This document shows, one piece after another, positions 35,484 through 43,736 of a stretch of 58,422 nucleotides of DNA; the stretch's first letter is position 1, and the number at the start of each line of letters is the position of its first letter. Origin of the DNA: CAZQKW01 sp964594075 (lineage in GTDB: Bacteria > Desulfobacterota > WTBG01 > CAIYCZ01). The position numbers and the translations under genes were made by a program. Location: positions 1 through 58,422 of the forward strand of contig CAZQKW010000023.1 of the NCBI GenBank assembly GCA_964594075.1, in the 5' to 3' direction. Below the pieces are notes generated by a model. That model made no database searches. It was not told where the DNA came from and saw only the letters and a program-made list of their open reading frames with translations.

Positions 35484-36378
35484 GGTTATGTCAAAAGTTC
35501 TTTGAAAAATAGGGTATGAGAATGAATAACAGGAAAACGAGGGAACAGACATAAGATAGGAAGCACAACGAGACAAGGAAGCCGTAGAGGGGAGGAAGGA
35601 ATTTCAAAAGAGGCAGCCAGAGACAATATTTTGGCCCATTTGCCCTGAATGGTAGAGATTGAGTCCAGGGCCGGCAGGTGGATAGGCGGCTGATAATTGA
35701 GGACCATATGGGGGCGCAGGAAGTTGTAGTGGGTTACAAACAGGGTGGTAAGGGCGACAGCGCCATTGGGAGAGTTAAACCCATGGGACGGTCTGATGTG
35801 CTGTTTATAGGTTCTGTTGAGGCGCTCAATGACTTGTTTAAAAGGTCTGAACGCGGTTGATTGTTCATCCAGGTTGTGCAGGCCAATGACTTTATGATGG
35901 GTTATAGCGGGGTGTTTATCAGGGAGGGAATTGAGGTAGAGGATGGCAGCAGCATAGGAAGGGTTGTCATCGGTAACAATGACTAGTGACTGGTCTGGCT
36001 GAGCGGTTCTGATGGCTTCGGAGAGAGCCGCAAGAGCTGGAACAGTGCCTCTGTTGTCAGCGACAGGGTAAGCGGTGATGGCGTGATTTTGGGAAGAGAT
36101 GAACAGGAAGGTATAGGCGTGTGTGCCGTTGATTTTGATATAGGTTTCATCCCCGGCGCTGAGATCATCGACCGGACTTTTAACGGCGAGGTTAACGCGG
36201 TGGCAGTAATAGGAAGCAGCCTCCGCGTAATTGAGGACGGTTTATTAAACAGTTAAAGTTAATTGCATTAACGCTGAAGAAGATGGCAGAATACATATCC
36301 ACGTTAATAATCTGTTCTATTTCTTTGCGGGCAAACTTTGAACAGATCCAAATAACAAAGCGAGCAATTTTAGGCATA
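35484..36378 (-). pseudogene. Broken DDE transposase, IS6/IS240-like
   Basis: Reading the minus strand from 36,240 to 35,486 gives a continuous frame without any usable start codon. It holds a DDE catalytic core: DLSAGDETYIKI, VTDDNPSYAA and KQVIERLNRTYK (the D, D and E), then THYNFLRPH. Its 5' part continues in another frame from the ATG at 36,378 (PKIARFVIWICSKF to LRGGCFLLLPPR), so a frameshift near 36,240 has inactivated it. The outer end GGTTATGTCAAAAGTT (35,484-35,499) resembles the IS6-family terminal repeat GGTTCTGTTGCAAAGTT, and the gene stops inside it. The opposite end was not found. Confidence 0.75.
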
Positions 36379-36490
36379 CCGGCACCTCCGCTGTTTCACA
36401 GATTGTTCTGATAGGAGACGGGGACATTAAAGACCGAGCGCAGGATCAGGGCTGATTTTCTGGCGCTGATGGCAAAGGAGACATATCCAT

Positions 36491-37293
36491 GTGGAGCATC
36501 CCCATGAGATCAAGTGGATAAATCAGAGCAGAGGGAAGACAGATAAGATCGATGCCAAGAAGCTGGCACAGTTAGGGCGTGGGGATATGCTGCCACGGAA
36601 AGTGCACATCGTAGAAGGGACAATCCGGGAGTTGCGGGAGTTGGTGAGTGCGCGGCAGCGGATACAGAGCAAACGGGTGGCGTTAATCAACAGTATCCGT
36701 GGGTGTTTGAAGCAGGAAGGGTACCGGTTGCCGGAGAAATTTTTTCAGGGAGTACAGTGGCGGGAGAAGTTGGGGAAGATGCGGATCGGGAAGACACAGC
36801 AGAAGATTATCGGCAGTTATATGAAGTGCATCGAGGGGTTAGTGGAAGCAGAGCAGGAGTTGACCGAAGGTATTGTCGCCATAGAGAGCCGGGATATAGA
36901 GTTACTAAAGAGTATACCGGGGATTGGAGAGCTGTCATCACGGGTAATCGTGAGTGCAATAGATGACGCAGGGCGGTTTGAGAGTAAGAAGGGGGTAGCC
37001 GAATACGGGGCATTGACGCCGCGGATCTATCAAAGTGGGGAGGTCGTGCATCTGGGACGGATCAACGGGGATGGGCGGCGTGAGGTGCGGCGGGTCTTAT
37101 TACAATGTGCGCACGCCATAACGCGGATGAAGAGTTATGGGGCAAAACCATTTTAAAGGAGTTTTTTGAGCGAATCAAAAGACGCAGGGGGAAGAAGATC
37201 GCGGTAGTGGCGTTGGCACGGAAGGTATTAACGATCGCCTATGGGGTGCTGAAGACACAGGGAGGATACAATCCAGCATTGGCAGGTCGATAA
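36491..37293 (+). pseudogene. Truncated and frameshifted IS110-family transposase
   Basis: A 221-codon frame starts at GTG 36491 within the RuvC-like DEDD domain (NQSRGKTDKIDAKKLAQLG). It lacks about 80-100 N-terminal residues with the first catalytic acids. It continues through the coil region into the transposase_20 domain (LKSIPGIGELSSRVIVSAI, FESKKGVAEYGALTPR). It then stops at SYGAKPF, while the expected continuation (TILKEFFERIKRRRGKKIAVVALARK, shown as two short blocks) is in the next frame up to 37,293. One extra base near 37,150 explains the shift. It abuts the broken IS6-like element, so the site has taken at least two insertions. Confidence 0.85.
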
Positions 37294-37487
37294 CGTAACA
37301 TCATTTATAGCGTGAACACGTTGGAAACATTGATGGTCTACGGAGTAATAGAGTAAGCCCGCATATTCCCTGGTTTGGGAGAAATCGTTAAGGAGATTGG
37401 GCCGCTCTATTTGAACCAGAATGATGAGCGAACGAGCTCGAATGGGAGGTTAACGTGATCATCTAAGTCGTAGAACTATTTTAAACC

Positions 37488-37519
37488 AGCCTTCAGTTTA
37501 CTGTTGACTGAGGCTTTTT
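37488..37519 (+). terminator. Rho-independent terminator
   Basis: AGCCTTCAGT and ACTGAGGCT pair with one bulged T around a nine-base loop and are followed by TTTTT. It lies between the IS remnants and the cupredoxin-like gene, whose ATG is only 16 bases downstream. That gene therefore either has its promoter upstream of the hairpin or is controlled by attenuation. Confidence 0.6.
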
Positions 37520-37534
37520 CATGAGAGGACGTAT

Positions 37535-38005
37535 ATGAACAATCTATCATTGAGAAAAAAAATCATATTACCGGTTTTCTTGTGCGTGAGCTGGGCGCTG
37601 TGCTTTTGCATTGCTGCGGCAGAGGGACAGGAGGGGAAGATCTTCCCGGAAAAAAGAAAACTGGAACAAAAAATCATCCGCCTTGATTCCCTGACCGGAG
37701 CAGGCATCCAGTCGGTAACAGTTAACGCCGGGACAACGGTGATCTGGATTAATGACCTGTCGGGAACACTGATTGAAATAACCTTTATCGGCAAACAGGT
37801 AAGCATTGCCTGCAAAAGCCCGGTTCACTTTGTCGTCAACGAAGCGGGGGCATTTATTTCCAACAAGATTCCGTTCGGAGCGGTTGCCAGCCTCTGCTTT
37901 ATTGAGAAAGGAGAATTTGATTATATGGTACAGAGAATCCCGAGTATCATTGGGCCGGACACAACCACGTACCCTGCGCTAAAGGGTAAAATTATCGTAC
38001 AGTAA
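37535..38005 (+). CDS. Exported cupredoxin-like protein lacking copper ligands
   Basis: 156 residues with a GAGAGGAC site and a signal peptide (about 1-29, ending AAAEG). The core SVTVNAGTTVIWINDLSGTL and the C-terminal SLCFIEKGEFDYMVQR have the beta-sandwich pattern of a cupredoxin. The His, Cys and Met/Gln ligand set (PHT, C-x-x-H) is absent; only the Cys in SLCF and one in IACKS remain. It may bind nothing or use these Cys residues in another way. It leads the second half of the cluster (MFS, PPOX, flavoprotein). Confidence 0.6.
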   Translation: MNNLSLRKKIILPVFLCVSWALCFCIAAAEGQEGKIFPEKRKLEQKIIRLDSLTGAGIQSVTVNAGTTVIWINDLSGTLIEITFIGKQVSIACKSPVHFVVNEAGAFISNKIPFGAVASLCFIEKGEFDYMVQRIPSIIGPDTTTYPALKGKIIVQ

Positions 38006-38031
38006 AACAACCTTAGTTTCGGGATGACGCC

Positions 38032-39246
38032 ATGACAGAACAACCCGCCCGCTTTCGCTGGATGGTGCTTGCGCTTCTGCTTCTCAATATATTCTTTGCC
38101 ACAATTGCCATGCAGTGCATTCCCCCACTGTTCAAAGAGATCGAGCAGCAGATACCCATGACCAAAGCACAGATGGGAATGATCATGGGAGCCCTGACGC
38201 TTGCTTCGCTGCTTTTTGCACCGATCGGTGGCGCCCTCAGTGACCGGATCGGATCGCGTTGGGCGTTCGGCATGGCTGTCCTGATTATTGCCGGCGGCAG
38301 TCTTCTTCGGGCTGCTGCCGGAAGAGTCACCAGCCTCATCGGGTTTATGTTTATTATGGGTGCAGGCGTTGCCATCGTTGGTCCGAACATGCCCAAGGCA
38401 CTTGGCATGTGGTTCCCGAAAAGCGAGCTCGCCATGGCCAACGGCATCGCCATGGCCTCAATGGGCATCGGCGGCGCGATTGCCATGGGTATATCGGCGA
38501 CGGTGCTGTCCCCTGCTCTGGGCGGGTGGCGTAACATCATGCTGGTTGTTTCGGTATTCGTGCTGGTTTCAGGGGTGCTCTGGATGGTGTTCTTCAGGCA
38601 AAAACAGGTGCTCGGCGCTGAGAAGCCCAGGCAAAATATCGCAGCAAACTTTAAAAAGGTGCTCGGCGTGAAGGACCTATGGCTGCTTGCAGCATTCTAC
38701 GCGCTTAATATGCTCGGGCTAATGTCAATCTTCGCCCTCCTTCCGGCAAGCCTTGAGGAGCGGGGAATCTCAAACGCCGGTGTTTATGTATCATTGCTAA
38801 TGGCCACTAGTGTGGTGTTCAACATACTGGGTGGTTTTCTATCCGATAAGACTGGAAAAAGGAAACCGTTTTTGCTGGGCTGTGCAGCCCTGCTCGGTCT
38901 CTGCATGCTTTGTTTTGCGACTCTTGCCGGCGCGCCGCTAGTCGCCGCGCTGATCCTTGCCGGGGCTGCGGTCGGCACTATTGCAACCGTGCTGATGGTC
39001 ATCCCGGTTGAACTTGAAACGATCGGGCAGCAGCTTGCGGCAACCGCAGTCGGTCTGATTTTCATGATCGGCAATACTGCGGGGTTTATCGGCCCGATCT
39101 TGTCGGGAAAGCTGATGGACCTGACCGGCTCCCAGTGGACTGGCTTCCTTTTCATGGCGGCCGCCCTGTTCTGCGCCGCGGTCTGCGTCATCCCGCTCAC
39201 CGAAACCGGGCGGAAGGGCAACCGTGCTGCCAGCCACGGGCTGTAA
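38032..39246 (+). CDS. MFS transporter
   Basis: 404 residues with 12 predicted transmembrane helices in two bundles of six and a longer central loop (about 185-215). The MFS motif A is present between helices 2 and 3 (GGALSDRIGSRWAFG) and again in weaker form in the second half (GGFLSDKTGKRKPF). It resembles the CynX/NarK and oxalate/formate-like group, but the substrate cannot be assigned. It lies 26 bases after the cupredoxin-like gene and 41 bases before the PPOX gene, all in one direction, so it is likely cotranscribed with them. Confidence 0.88.
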   Translation: MTEQPARFRWMVLALLLLNIFFATIAMQCIPPLFKEIEQQIPMTKAQMGMIMGALTLASLLFAPIGGALSDRIGSRWAFGMAVLIIAGGSLLRAAAGRVTSLIGFMFIMGAGVAIVGPNMPKALGMWFPKSELAMANGIAMASMGIGGAIAMGISATVLSPALGGWRNIMLVVSVFVLVSGVLWMVFFRQKQVLGAEKPRQNIAANFKKVLGVKDLWLLAAFYALNMLGLMSIFALLPASLEERGISNAGVYVSLLMATSVVFNILGGFLSDKTGKRKPFLLGCAALLGLCMLCFATLAGAPLVAALILAGAAVGTIATVLMVIPVELETIGQQLAATAVGLIFMIGNTAGFIGPILSGKLMDLTGSQWTGFLFMAAALFCAAVCVIPLTETGRKGNRAASHGL

Positions 39247-39287
39247 TCATAGGAAGCGATAGAAACAATTTTATAAGGGAGGAAAAA

Positions 39288-39755
39288 ATGTCCTACGGCA
39301 AAAAACTGACTGCGGCGGAACTTAACACATTTCTTGAGAGTAACCGGCACGGCATCCTCTGCTTTGCGGGCGCCGCCCCATATGCCCTGCCCATGGGCTA
39401 TATCTACAGAAAAAAAACGCTGCTGCTGTGCCTCACGGCTGAAGGCAGAAAAATGGCCCACCTGAAGAAAACTAAAAAGATTTGCTTTGCCATCTGCAAA
39501 CCGCGCTGGGATAACGAGGGCCTGAAAACACCCTGCACCTCTGTTGTCATAGAGGGTGCCCTCGAAGAAGTGAAGGACAAATCAGTTTATGGCCTTACAT
39601 CGATAACGCCTGCGAAAATGCAGCTCTACAGAATTGTAATAGCAAACCTCGGCACACGCAAATGCAACCGCAAACCCTGCGAGCTGTTTATAGGGAAAAA
39701 GCAGCCGGCTACTGAAACTGAAAAGAAGCGATCTACAAAGCACAGGGCCGGTTAA
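39288..39755 (+). CDS. Small PPOX-fold (split-barrel) flavoprotein
   Basis: 155 residues from the ATG at 39288, preceded by GGGAGG; a longer frame from 39,135 overlaps the MFS gene and is a shadow. The N-terminal half has the pattern of the PPOX/Nim-like group: LNTFLESNRHGILCFAG, PYALPMGYIYRKKTLLLC and GRKMAHLKKTKKICFAI. These proteins bind FMN or heme and reduce or detoxify small compounds. It differs from the two PPOX proteins at 23,417 and 24,404, which are longer. The Lys/Arg-rich tail is probably unstructured. Confidence 0.82.
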   Translation: MSYGKKLTAAELNTFLESNRHGILCFAGAAPYALPMGYIYRKKTLLLCLTAEGRKMAHLKKTKKICFAICKPRWDNEGLKTPCTSVVIEGALEEVKDKSVYGLTSITPAKMQLYRIVIANLGTRKCNRKPCELFIGKKQPATETEKKRSTKHRAG

Positions 39756-39818
39756 GAAAAGCTACACCGCCGGCATCGTCTTTCTCCAGGTAACCTTATC
39801 ATACGAAGGGAGCACACT

Positions 39819-40766
39819 TTGAACGAGCCAATTTTAACACCAGAGGGAAAAGTTTATTACGAAAAATTTCTCGGCCTTGCCCCCGCTATTATGCGCCGGG
39901 AACGCGAGAGCAAGCTTAACAACATCCTGTCCCTGCTTATGGTAGCGCGCGGAATACAGAAAGCGGATAAGGGCCTGGTCATCGAGGCCGCCAGGTATAT
40001 CGTGGACAAGGGCTATGATCCCCTGTTTCACATGTGGGAGGACCCCGCAAAATATAAACGGCTGGTGCTTGACACTTACGACCATGCGGAAGCTGACAAG
40101 GCGCGCCCGGTTATGGTGAAACGCTGGGAGCGACCGGCGCAAGTTGCCAGTCAGGGGAAGCCTCCCGAACAGAAAAAGGTAATTGCCTTTTGCGCCAGCC
40201 CGAGGAAAACGGGAAACACCGATCTTCTGGTCGATGAAGCGCTGAAAGGAGCACTGAGCACCGGCGCCCAGGGTGAAAAGGTAATGCTCCAATACATTAA
40301 AATGGGGTTCTGCCTGGGTTGCCGAAAATGCAAGGACCTTGGCTATGAGGGGATGTGCATTGTGAAGGATGACATGACCACGATCTATGATAAAGTTATC
40401 GCAGCGGATGCGATTATCATCGGCTTTCCGATATACACCGGAAGGGAGTGCGCCCAGCTTTCCACGTTTTTTGACCGGTGGGACTGCTTTGAGCGGTTCA
40501 AATTCCAGCCGAGCCTCAAACCCGGAAAAAGAGCAATGGTGATCGGCACCTGGGGTTATCCCTACACCGACACCTATGATTTCATCATCCAGAACATCAT
40601 GATAATATTAAAACTGCACGGGGTGGAAACAGTTGAAGCGCTTTCAGCCTGTGGATTCGAAGGAATGCATCATGGGCTGGACGACAAGAAACGCGGTGTC
40701 ATTGCCCGGTATCCGGAGGAACTGAACAAGGCTTTTGAAGCGGGAGCAGGACTGACAGCAGAATAA
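39819..40766 (+). CDS. Iron-sulfur flavoprotein (Isf-like), copy B
   Basis: 315 residues from a TTG start with GAAGGGAGC upstream, confirmed by alignment with the start of copy A (MNEPILTPEG against MDEPMLTSEG). It keeps the N-terminal domain with YDPLFHMWEDP, the flavin phosphate loop ASPRKTGNT, the Cys group C-x2-C-x2-C-x8-C (FCLGCRKCKDLGYEGMC) and PIYTGRECAQLSTFFDRWDC. Identity with copy A is clearly high, above one half by eye, over the whole length. The two copies bracket the IS remnants and the MFS/PPOX genes. Confidence 0.85.
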   Translation: MNEPILTPEGKVYYEKFLGLAPAIMRRERESKLNNILSLLMVARGIQKADKGLVIEAARYIVDKGYDPLFHMWEDPAKYKRLVLDTYDHAEADKARPVMVKRWERPAQVASQGKPPEQKKVIAFCASPRKTGNTDLLVDEALKGALSTGAQGEKVMLQYIKMGFCLGCRKCKDLGYEGMCIVKDDMTTIYDKVIAADAIIIGFPIYTGRECAQLSTFFDRWDCFERFKFQPSLKPGKRAMVIGTWGYPYTDTYDFIIQNIMIILKLHGVETVEALSACGFEGMHHGLDDKKRGVIARYPEELNKAFEAGAGLTAE

Positions 40767-40891
40767 AAACAACCATCTACCCTCTACTATGGACTGCCAA
40801 AGGTGAGGCGCGGCACCAGTGCAATAATTTCTGTGCTTTTTCTTTCCGCTCTTCTGCTGGCTTAACCTGTTGCCCATCGGGGTTCCAGATG

Positions 40892-41068
40892 TCAAACATC
40901 CAACTCGCAGGACAGAATATACGCTTTAAGATACTTCTCTGCTGCTTACTGAAAATGCCAGCATATCTGCGGGTAGAATGAAATGCCTTCTTTCAAGCTG
41001 AGACTGGCATACCCAAAGTCTTCCTCAGCCTTTTCAACCCATCTTTTTATCAGCGCCTTGTCAGCCAT
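40892..41068 (-). pseudogene. HEPN-domain toxin gene with nonsense mutations
   Basis: From the ATG at 41,068 the frame reads as a HEPN protein: KRWVEKAEEDFGYASLSLKE, then ICWHFQ, a TAA at 40,946-40,948, then AAEKYLKAYILSCELDV and a TGA at 40,892. HEPN proteins have HxQQAAEKYLKAY here, so the TAA replaces a conserved Gln codon (CAA). The C-terminal half with the RNase motif is gone or unrecognisable; an unrelated-looking frame (FDIWNPDGQQVKPAEER) follows. The ATG overlaps the MNT stop by eight bases. It is the remnant of a MNT-HEPN toxin-antitoxin pair. Confidence 0.75.
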
Positions 41069-41378
41069 ACAGTATCCTGCCACAGGATAAAATTTCTTTT
41101 ACAAACGGATCTCCCCATTGAAGGCACTGCTCAAGCTCGGCAGGAGTATAAACCAGAATATCAACTGCCATATTATGTTCAAACATCGCAGAAACATCAC
41201 ATATTCTATCTCCCCCTGGCCGGGGATCATCTTTAACTATGAAAAAATCCAAGTCACTGTCTTGGTTGAATGAGCCTTCGGCTGCTGATCCAAACAGTAT
41301 AATTTTCTGCGGCTGATACTTCTGGACTATTTCCCGGGTGATATATTCAATTTCTTTCTCTATGTCTTTGGCAACCAT
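41061..41378 (-). CDS. mntA: MNT-type minimal nucleotidyltransferase (antitoxin)
   Basis: 105 residues from the ATG at 41378; a TTG at 41414 is an alternative. The nucleotidyltransferase motif is intact: ILFGSAAEG (Gly30-Ser31), then DSDLDFFIV (Asp42, Asp44). A third acidic residue lies in MAVDILVYT. MNT antitoxins such as MntA inactivate the partner HEPN toxin by adding AMP to it. Here the HEPN partner is broken, so the gene may be an orphan kept by chance or reused. The symbol is by family likeness only. Confidence 0.8.
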   Translation of the reverse strand: MVAKDIEKEIEYITREIVQKYQPQKIILFGSAAEGSFNQDSDLDFFIVKDDPRPGGDRICDVSAMFEHNMAVDILVYTPAELEQCLQWGDPFVKEILSCGRILYG

Positions 41379-41451
41379 AAAAAAATAATTACCATAATTG
41401 GCTTTTAATAACAAATTATTAAAGACTGGAGCTTATGATTATTCCGCTCCA

Positions 41452-41567
41452 AAGTTTCCACTGATTACGGTGGAACGTTTCCACCCATAACGCTCTAAAG
41501 TTTCCACTCAAAACGCCGCAACGTTTCCACCCATTACGGTCAAAGTTTCCACTGAAGAAGTCATAAA
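41452..41567. repeat. Five 23-bp iteron-like direct repeats
   Basis: The core GTTTCCAC occurs with TTTCCAC starting at 41,455, 41,478, 41,501, 41,524 and 41,546, spacings of 23, 23, 23 and 22 bases. Units alternate between AAAGTTTCCACT and AACGTTTCCACCC, giving a 46-base dimer structure. The spacers are related (ATTACGGT, ATAACGCT, AAAACGCC, ATTACGGT), so this is a tandem array rather than a CRISPR. Confidence 0.8.
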
Positions 41568-41667
41568 AGCGACGCTGGATATTGATCAGGTTCACAGGTA
41601 AACTGCCTGCCCAAAAACACTTGGGGAGGAAACGAAAGCGCTCCATAACCCCACCCCTTTGATCAAT

Positions 41668-41709
41668 AAAAAGCCCGGCACATGAGGTAAAACTCACGGC
41701 CGGGTTTTT
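41668..41709 (-). terminator. Terminator after IS66 tnpC
   Basis: AAAAAGCCCGGC (41,668-41,679) pairs with GCCGGGTTTTT (41,699-41,709) across a 19-base loop, giving a GC stem flanked by A and T runs. It can end transcripts in both directions, and on the minus strand it lies just after the transposase stop. Confidence 0.7.
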
Positions 41710-41731
41710 GTGTTTTTAGACCTCTGGATGG

Positions 41732-43312
41732 TTATGGTTTGCCGATCAAACTCCGGTCAACATATTGTGGCAGAAGTGCTTGGTACTCATCTCTGGTTTT
41801 AGCTTTCGGTAGGCGCTCAAACAGATACCGCAGATACCAGTACGGCTCCAGTCCGTTTGCTTTGGCTGTTTCTATAATGCTGTACAGGGCTGCACTGGCA
41901 TGAGCACCATCCGGGGTTGCGGCAAACAGCCAGTTCTTCCGCCCCAGCACAAAGGGTCTGATGGCATTTTCTGCACGGTTGTTGTCTGGCCGCAACCTGC
42001 CATCCTGCAGATGCACGATAAGCCTCTCCCATTGACCCAGCGTGTAGCTTATGGCCTTGCCCAGCGTACTGCCGGGTGGTACTTGCGGACTTCTCTTGTC
42101 AAGCCATGCCTTGAACTGCTCAAGTATCGACCCCGCACGGCTCTGTCGCTCCCGGGCAATCTGTTCATAAGATAGCTTTCGCTCTGCGCACTCTTTTTCA
42201 ATCAGATACAGTTTACCGATATAGTCAAGGGCTATATCTCCGCTGCCCGTCTTCTTTTTGCCGTCTTGGTCCTTCCCCACGGCATTCACTACCTCAACAA
42301 ACTTTCTGCGCACGTGTGCCCAGCACCCCAGATGGGTAATACCTGCCATCTGCCCCAGAAAGTCATACCCCAGATACCCATCGGTCTGTACATAGCCGGT
42401 ATAATCTTTGAGAAACTCCTGTGCCACCTGCCCGCTCCGGCTCTCATGATACTGATAGCGTATCACCGGTCTCTGCGCGGTTCCCCCGCGGAACAGCCAC
42501 AGGTAACTCCTGGTGGTTGGCTCTCTGCCCGGTTCCTGTAATACCTGCAGCGTTGTTTCATCAGCATTGATTTGAAACCCTTTCAGGATATCCTGCTCCA
42601 TAAGCTCTACAAGAGGCCGGCACTGCTCGGCCACCTTTACTGCCCAGCAGCACAGCGTCTGCCTGCTTACCTCTACCCCATACCGCTCAAGTATCTTCTC
42701 GATCCGGTAAAATGGCAGCCCATCCACAAACTTCCCCGTCAAACTCCAGGCCAGTAACCCCGGGGTTGCGATGCTTTTGGGGATCATCTGTTCGGGCAGC
42801 GGCGCTATGCTTACCGCCGGCTCATCTGCCGCTGTCCCTTCACACGTTTTACAGACATATTTGGGCCGGACATTTCTTATCACCTGAATCTTGGGCGGGA
42901 TGATGTCAAGCTGCTCGGATACGTCCTCCCCAATCCGGCTCTTCTGCTCCCCGCAGGCACACTGCTTCTGCTCGTCTGTCAGATCATGCACGACTTCTAT
43001 CCGGGGTAGATTATCCGGCAACGGCTTGCGATACCCTCGGCGCCGTTCATGCGCCGGCACTGCTATGGTTTCTGCCGGTGCCCCGTGCTCTTGCGGTTCT
43101 GCTGCCTCGGCCTCATTAAACAGCAAAAGCTGCCCGGTACCAATCGGCAGCTTTTCGCTCTTCCTTCCAAACAGGCGGTGCTTCAGAATGCGGATCTCTT
43201 CCTGTAAGAGGCTGATCTCGGTCTCATAGTTCTGCCGCAATTCTGCAAAATCAATAACCAGTGATTGTAACTCTGCGACCGTCGTGGGAAGCTGTGCAGC
43301 ATCAAATCTCAT
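41732..43312 (-). CDS. tnpC: IS66 transposase TnpC
   Basis: 526 residues, normal length. An N-terminal leucine-rich coil (about 10-48) and basic stretch precede a zinc-finger-like Cys region (CACGEQ and CKTCEG). The DDE core follows with NADETTLQVL, VQTDGYLGYD and the E in NNRAENAIRPFVLGRKNWLF. The C-terminal IS66_C segment is complete. No stop or frameshift is present, so it may be active. Confidence 0.95.
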   Translation of the reverse strand: MRFDAAQLPTTVAELQSLVIDFAELRQNYETEISLLQEEIRILKHRLFGRKSEKLPIGTGQLLLFNEAEAAEPQEHGAPAETIAVPAHERRRGYRKPLPDNLPRIEVVHDLTDEQKQCACGEQKSRIGEDVSEQLDIIPPKIQVIRNVRPKYVCKTCEGTAADEPAVSIAPLPEQMIPKSIATPGLLAWSLTGKFVDGLPFYRIEKILERYGVEVSRQTLCCWAVKVAEQCRPLVELMEQDILKGFQINADETTLQVLQEPGREPTTRSYLWLFRGGTAQRPVIRYQYHESRSGQVAQEFLKDYTGYVQTDGYLGYDFLGQMAGITHLGCWAHVRRKFVEVVNAVGKDQDGKKKTGSGDIALDYIGKLYLIEKECAERKLSYEQIARERQSRAGSILEQFKAWLDKRSPQVPPGSTLGKAISYTLGQWERLIVHLQDGRLRPDNNRAENAIRPFVLGRKNWLFAATPDGAHASAALYSIIETAKANGLEPYWYLRYLFERLPKAKTRDEYQALLPQYVDRSLIGKP

Positions 43313-43385
43313 GCACCCACAATAGCAGTTTCACCCTTTGTTTGCAAGGGGTTTATGCATAGTGCCGTAACATAAATCTCTTTTT

Positions 43386-43736
43386 TTATAACACCGTTGT
43401 GTAGTGAAGCTGCCGGTGTGCGCTCTGCTGCGCTATCTTCAATCCGTCCAGCAGCCAGCGCAATTCCCGCTGCCCCACCTGCAGCACTTCTGCCTCAGTC
43501 TTCGGCCACTTGAACCGCTGCTTCTCCAGCCGCTTCTGCCACAAACAAAATCCATTGCGCTCCCAGTACAAAACCTTCAGGATCTTGCGCCTGCGGTTGC
43601 AGAACACAAACAGGTGACCGCTGAAGGGATCAAGCTCCAGCTGCTCTACCACTATTGCCAGTCCGTTGATCGCCTTGCGCATATCGGTGTGTCCCAGGGC
43701 AAGGTATACCTTCAGCTCAGGGGCGGTTATAAACAT
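43386..43736 (-). CDS. tnpB: IS66 accessory protein TnpB
   Basis: 116 residues from the ATG at 43736, which shares its A with the tnpA stop (TGATG) and has GGAGG upstream. It begins MFITAPELKVYLALGHTDMRKAINGL and contains DPFSGHLFVFCNRRRKILKVLYWERNGFCLW across the IS66_Orf2 family core (given here as a description of adjoining short blocks). It is required for transposition in IS66 elements; the exact role is not known. Confidence 0.94.
   Translation of the reverse strand: MFITAPELKVYLALGHTDMRKAINGLAIVVEQLELDPFSGHLFVFCNRRRKILKVLYWERNGFCLWQKRLEKQRFKWPKTEAEVLQVGQRELRWLLDGLKIAQQSAHRQLHYTTVL

Noticed and set aside
40767..40891. Short frame starting FDIWNPDGQQVKPAEER, possibly a Uma2-like nuclease fragment
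   Set aside because: Only about 40 codons, no start signal, and the similarity is too loose to claim; noted only as the sequence after the broken HEPN gene.
41452..41567. Possible CRISPR array
   Set aside because: Repeat units are only 23 bases including the variable part, the variable parts resemble each other, and no cas genes are present.
41419..41697. 92-codon minus-strand frame next to the IS66 element
   Set aside because: It runs through the 23-bp repeat array, which explains its repetitive WK/SGN-rich translation. It has no ribosome binding site or family.
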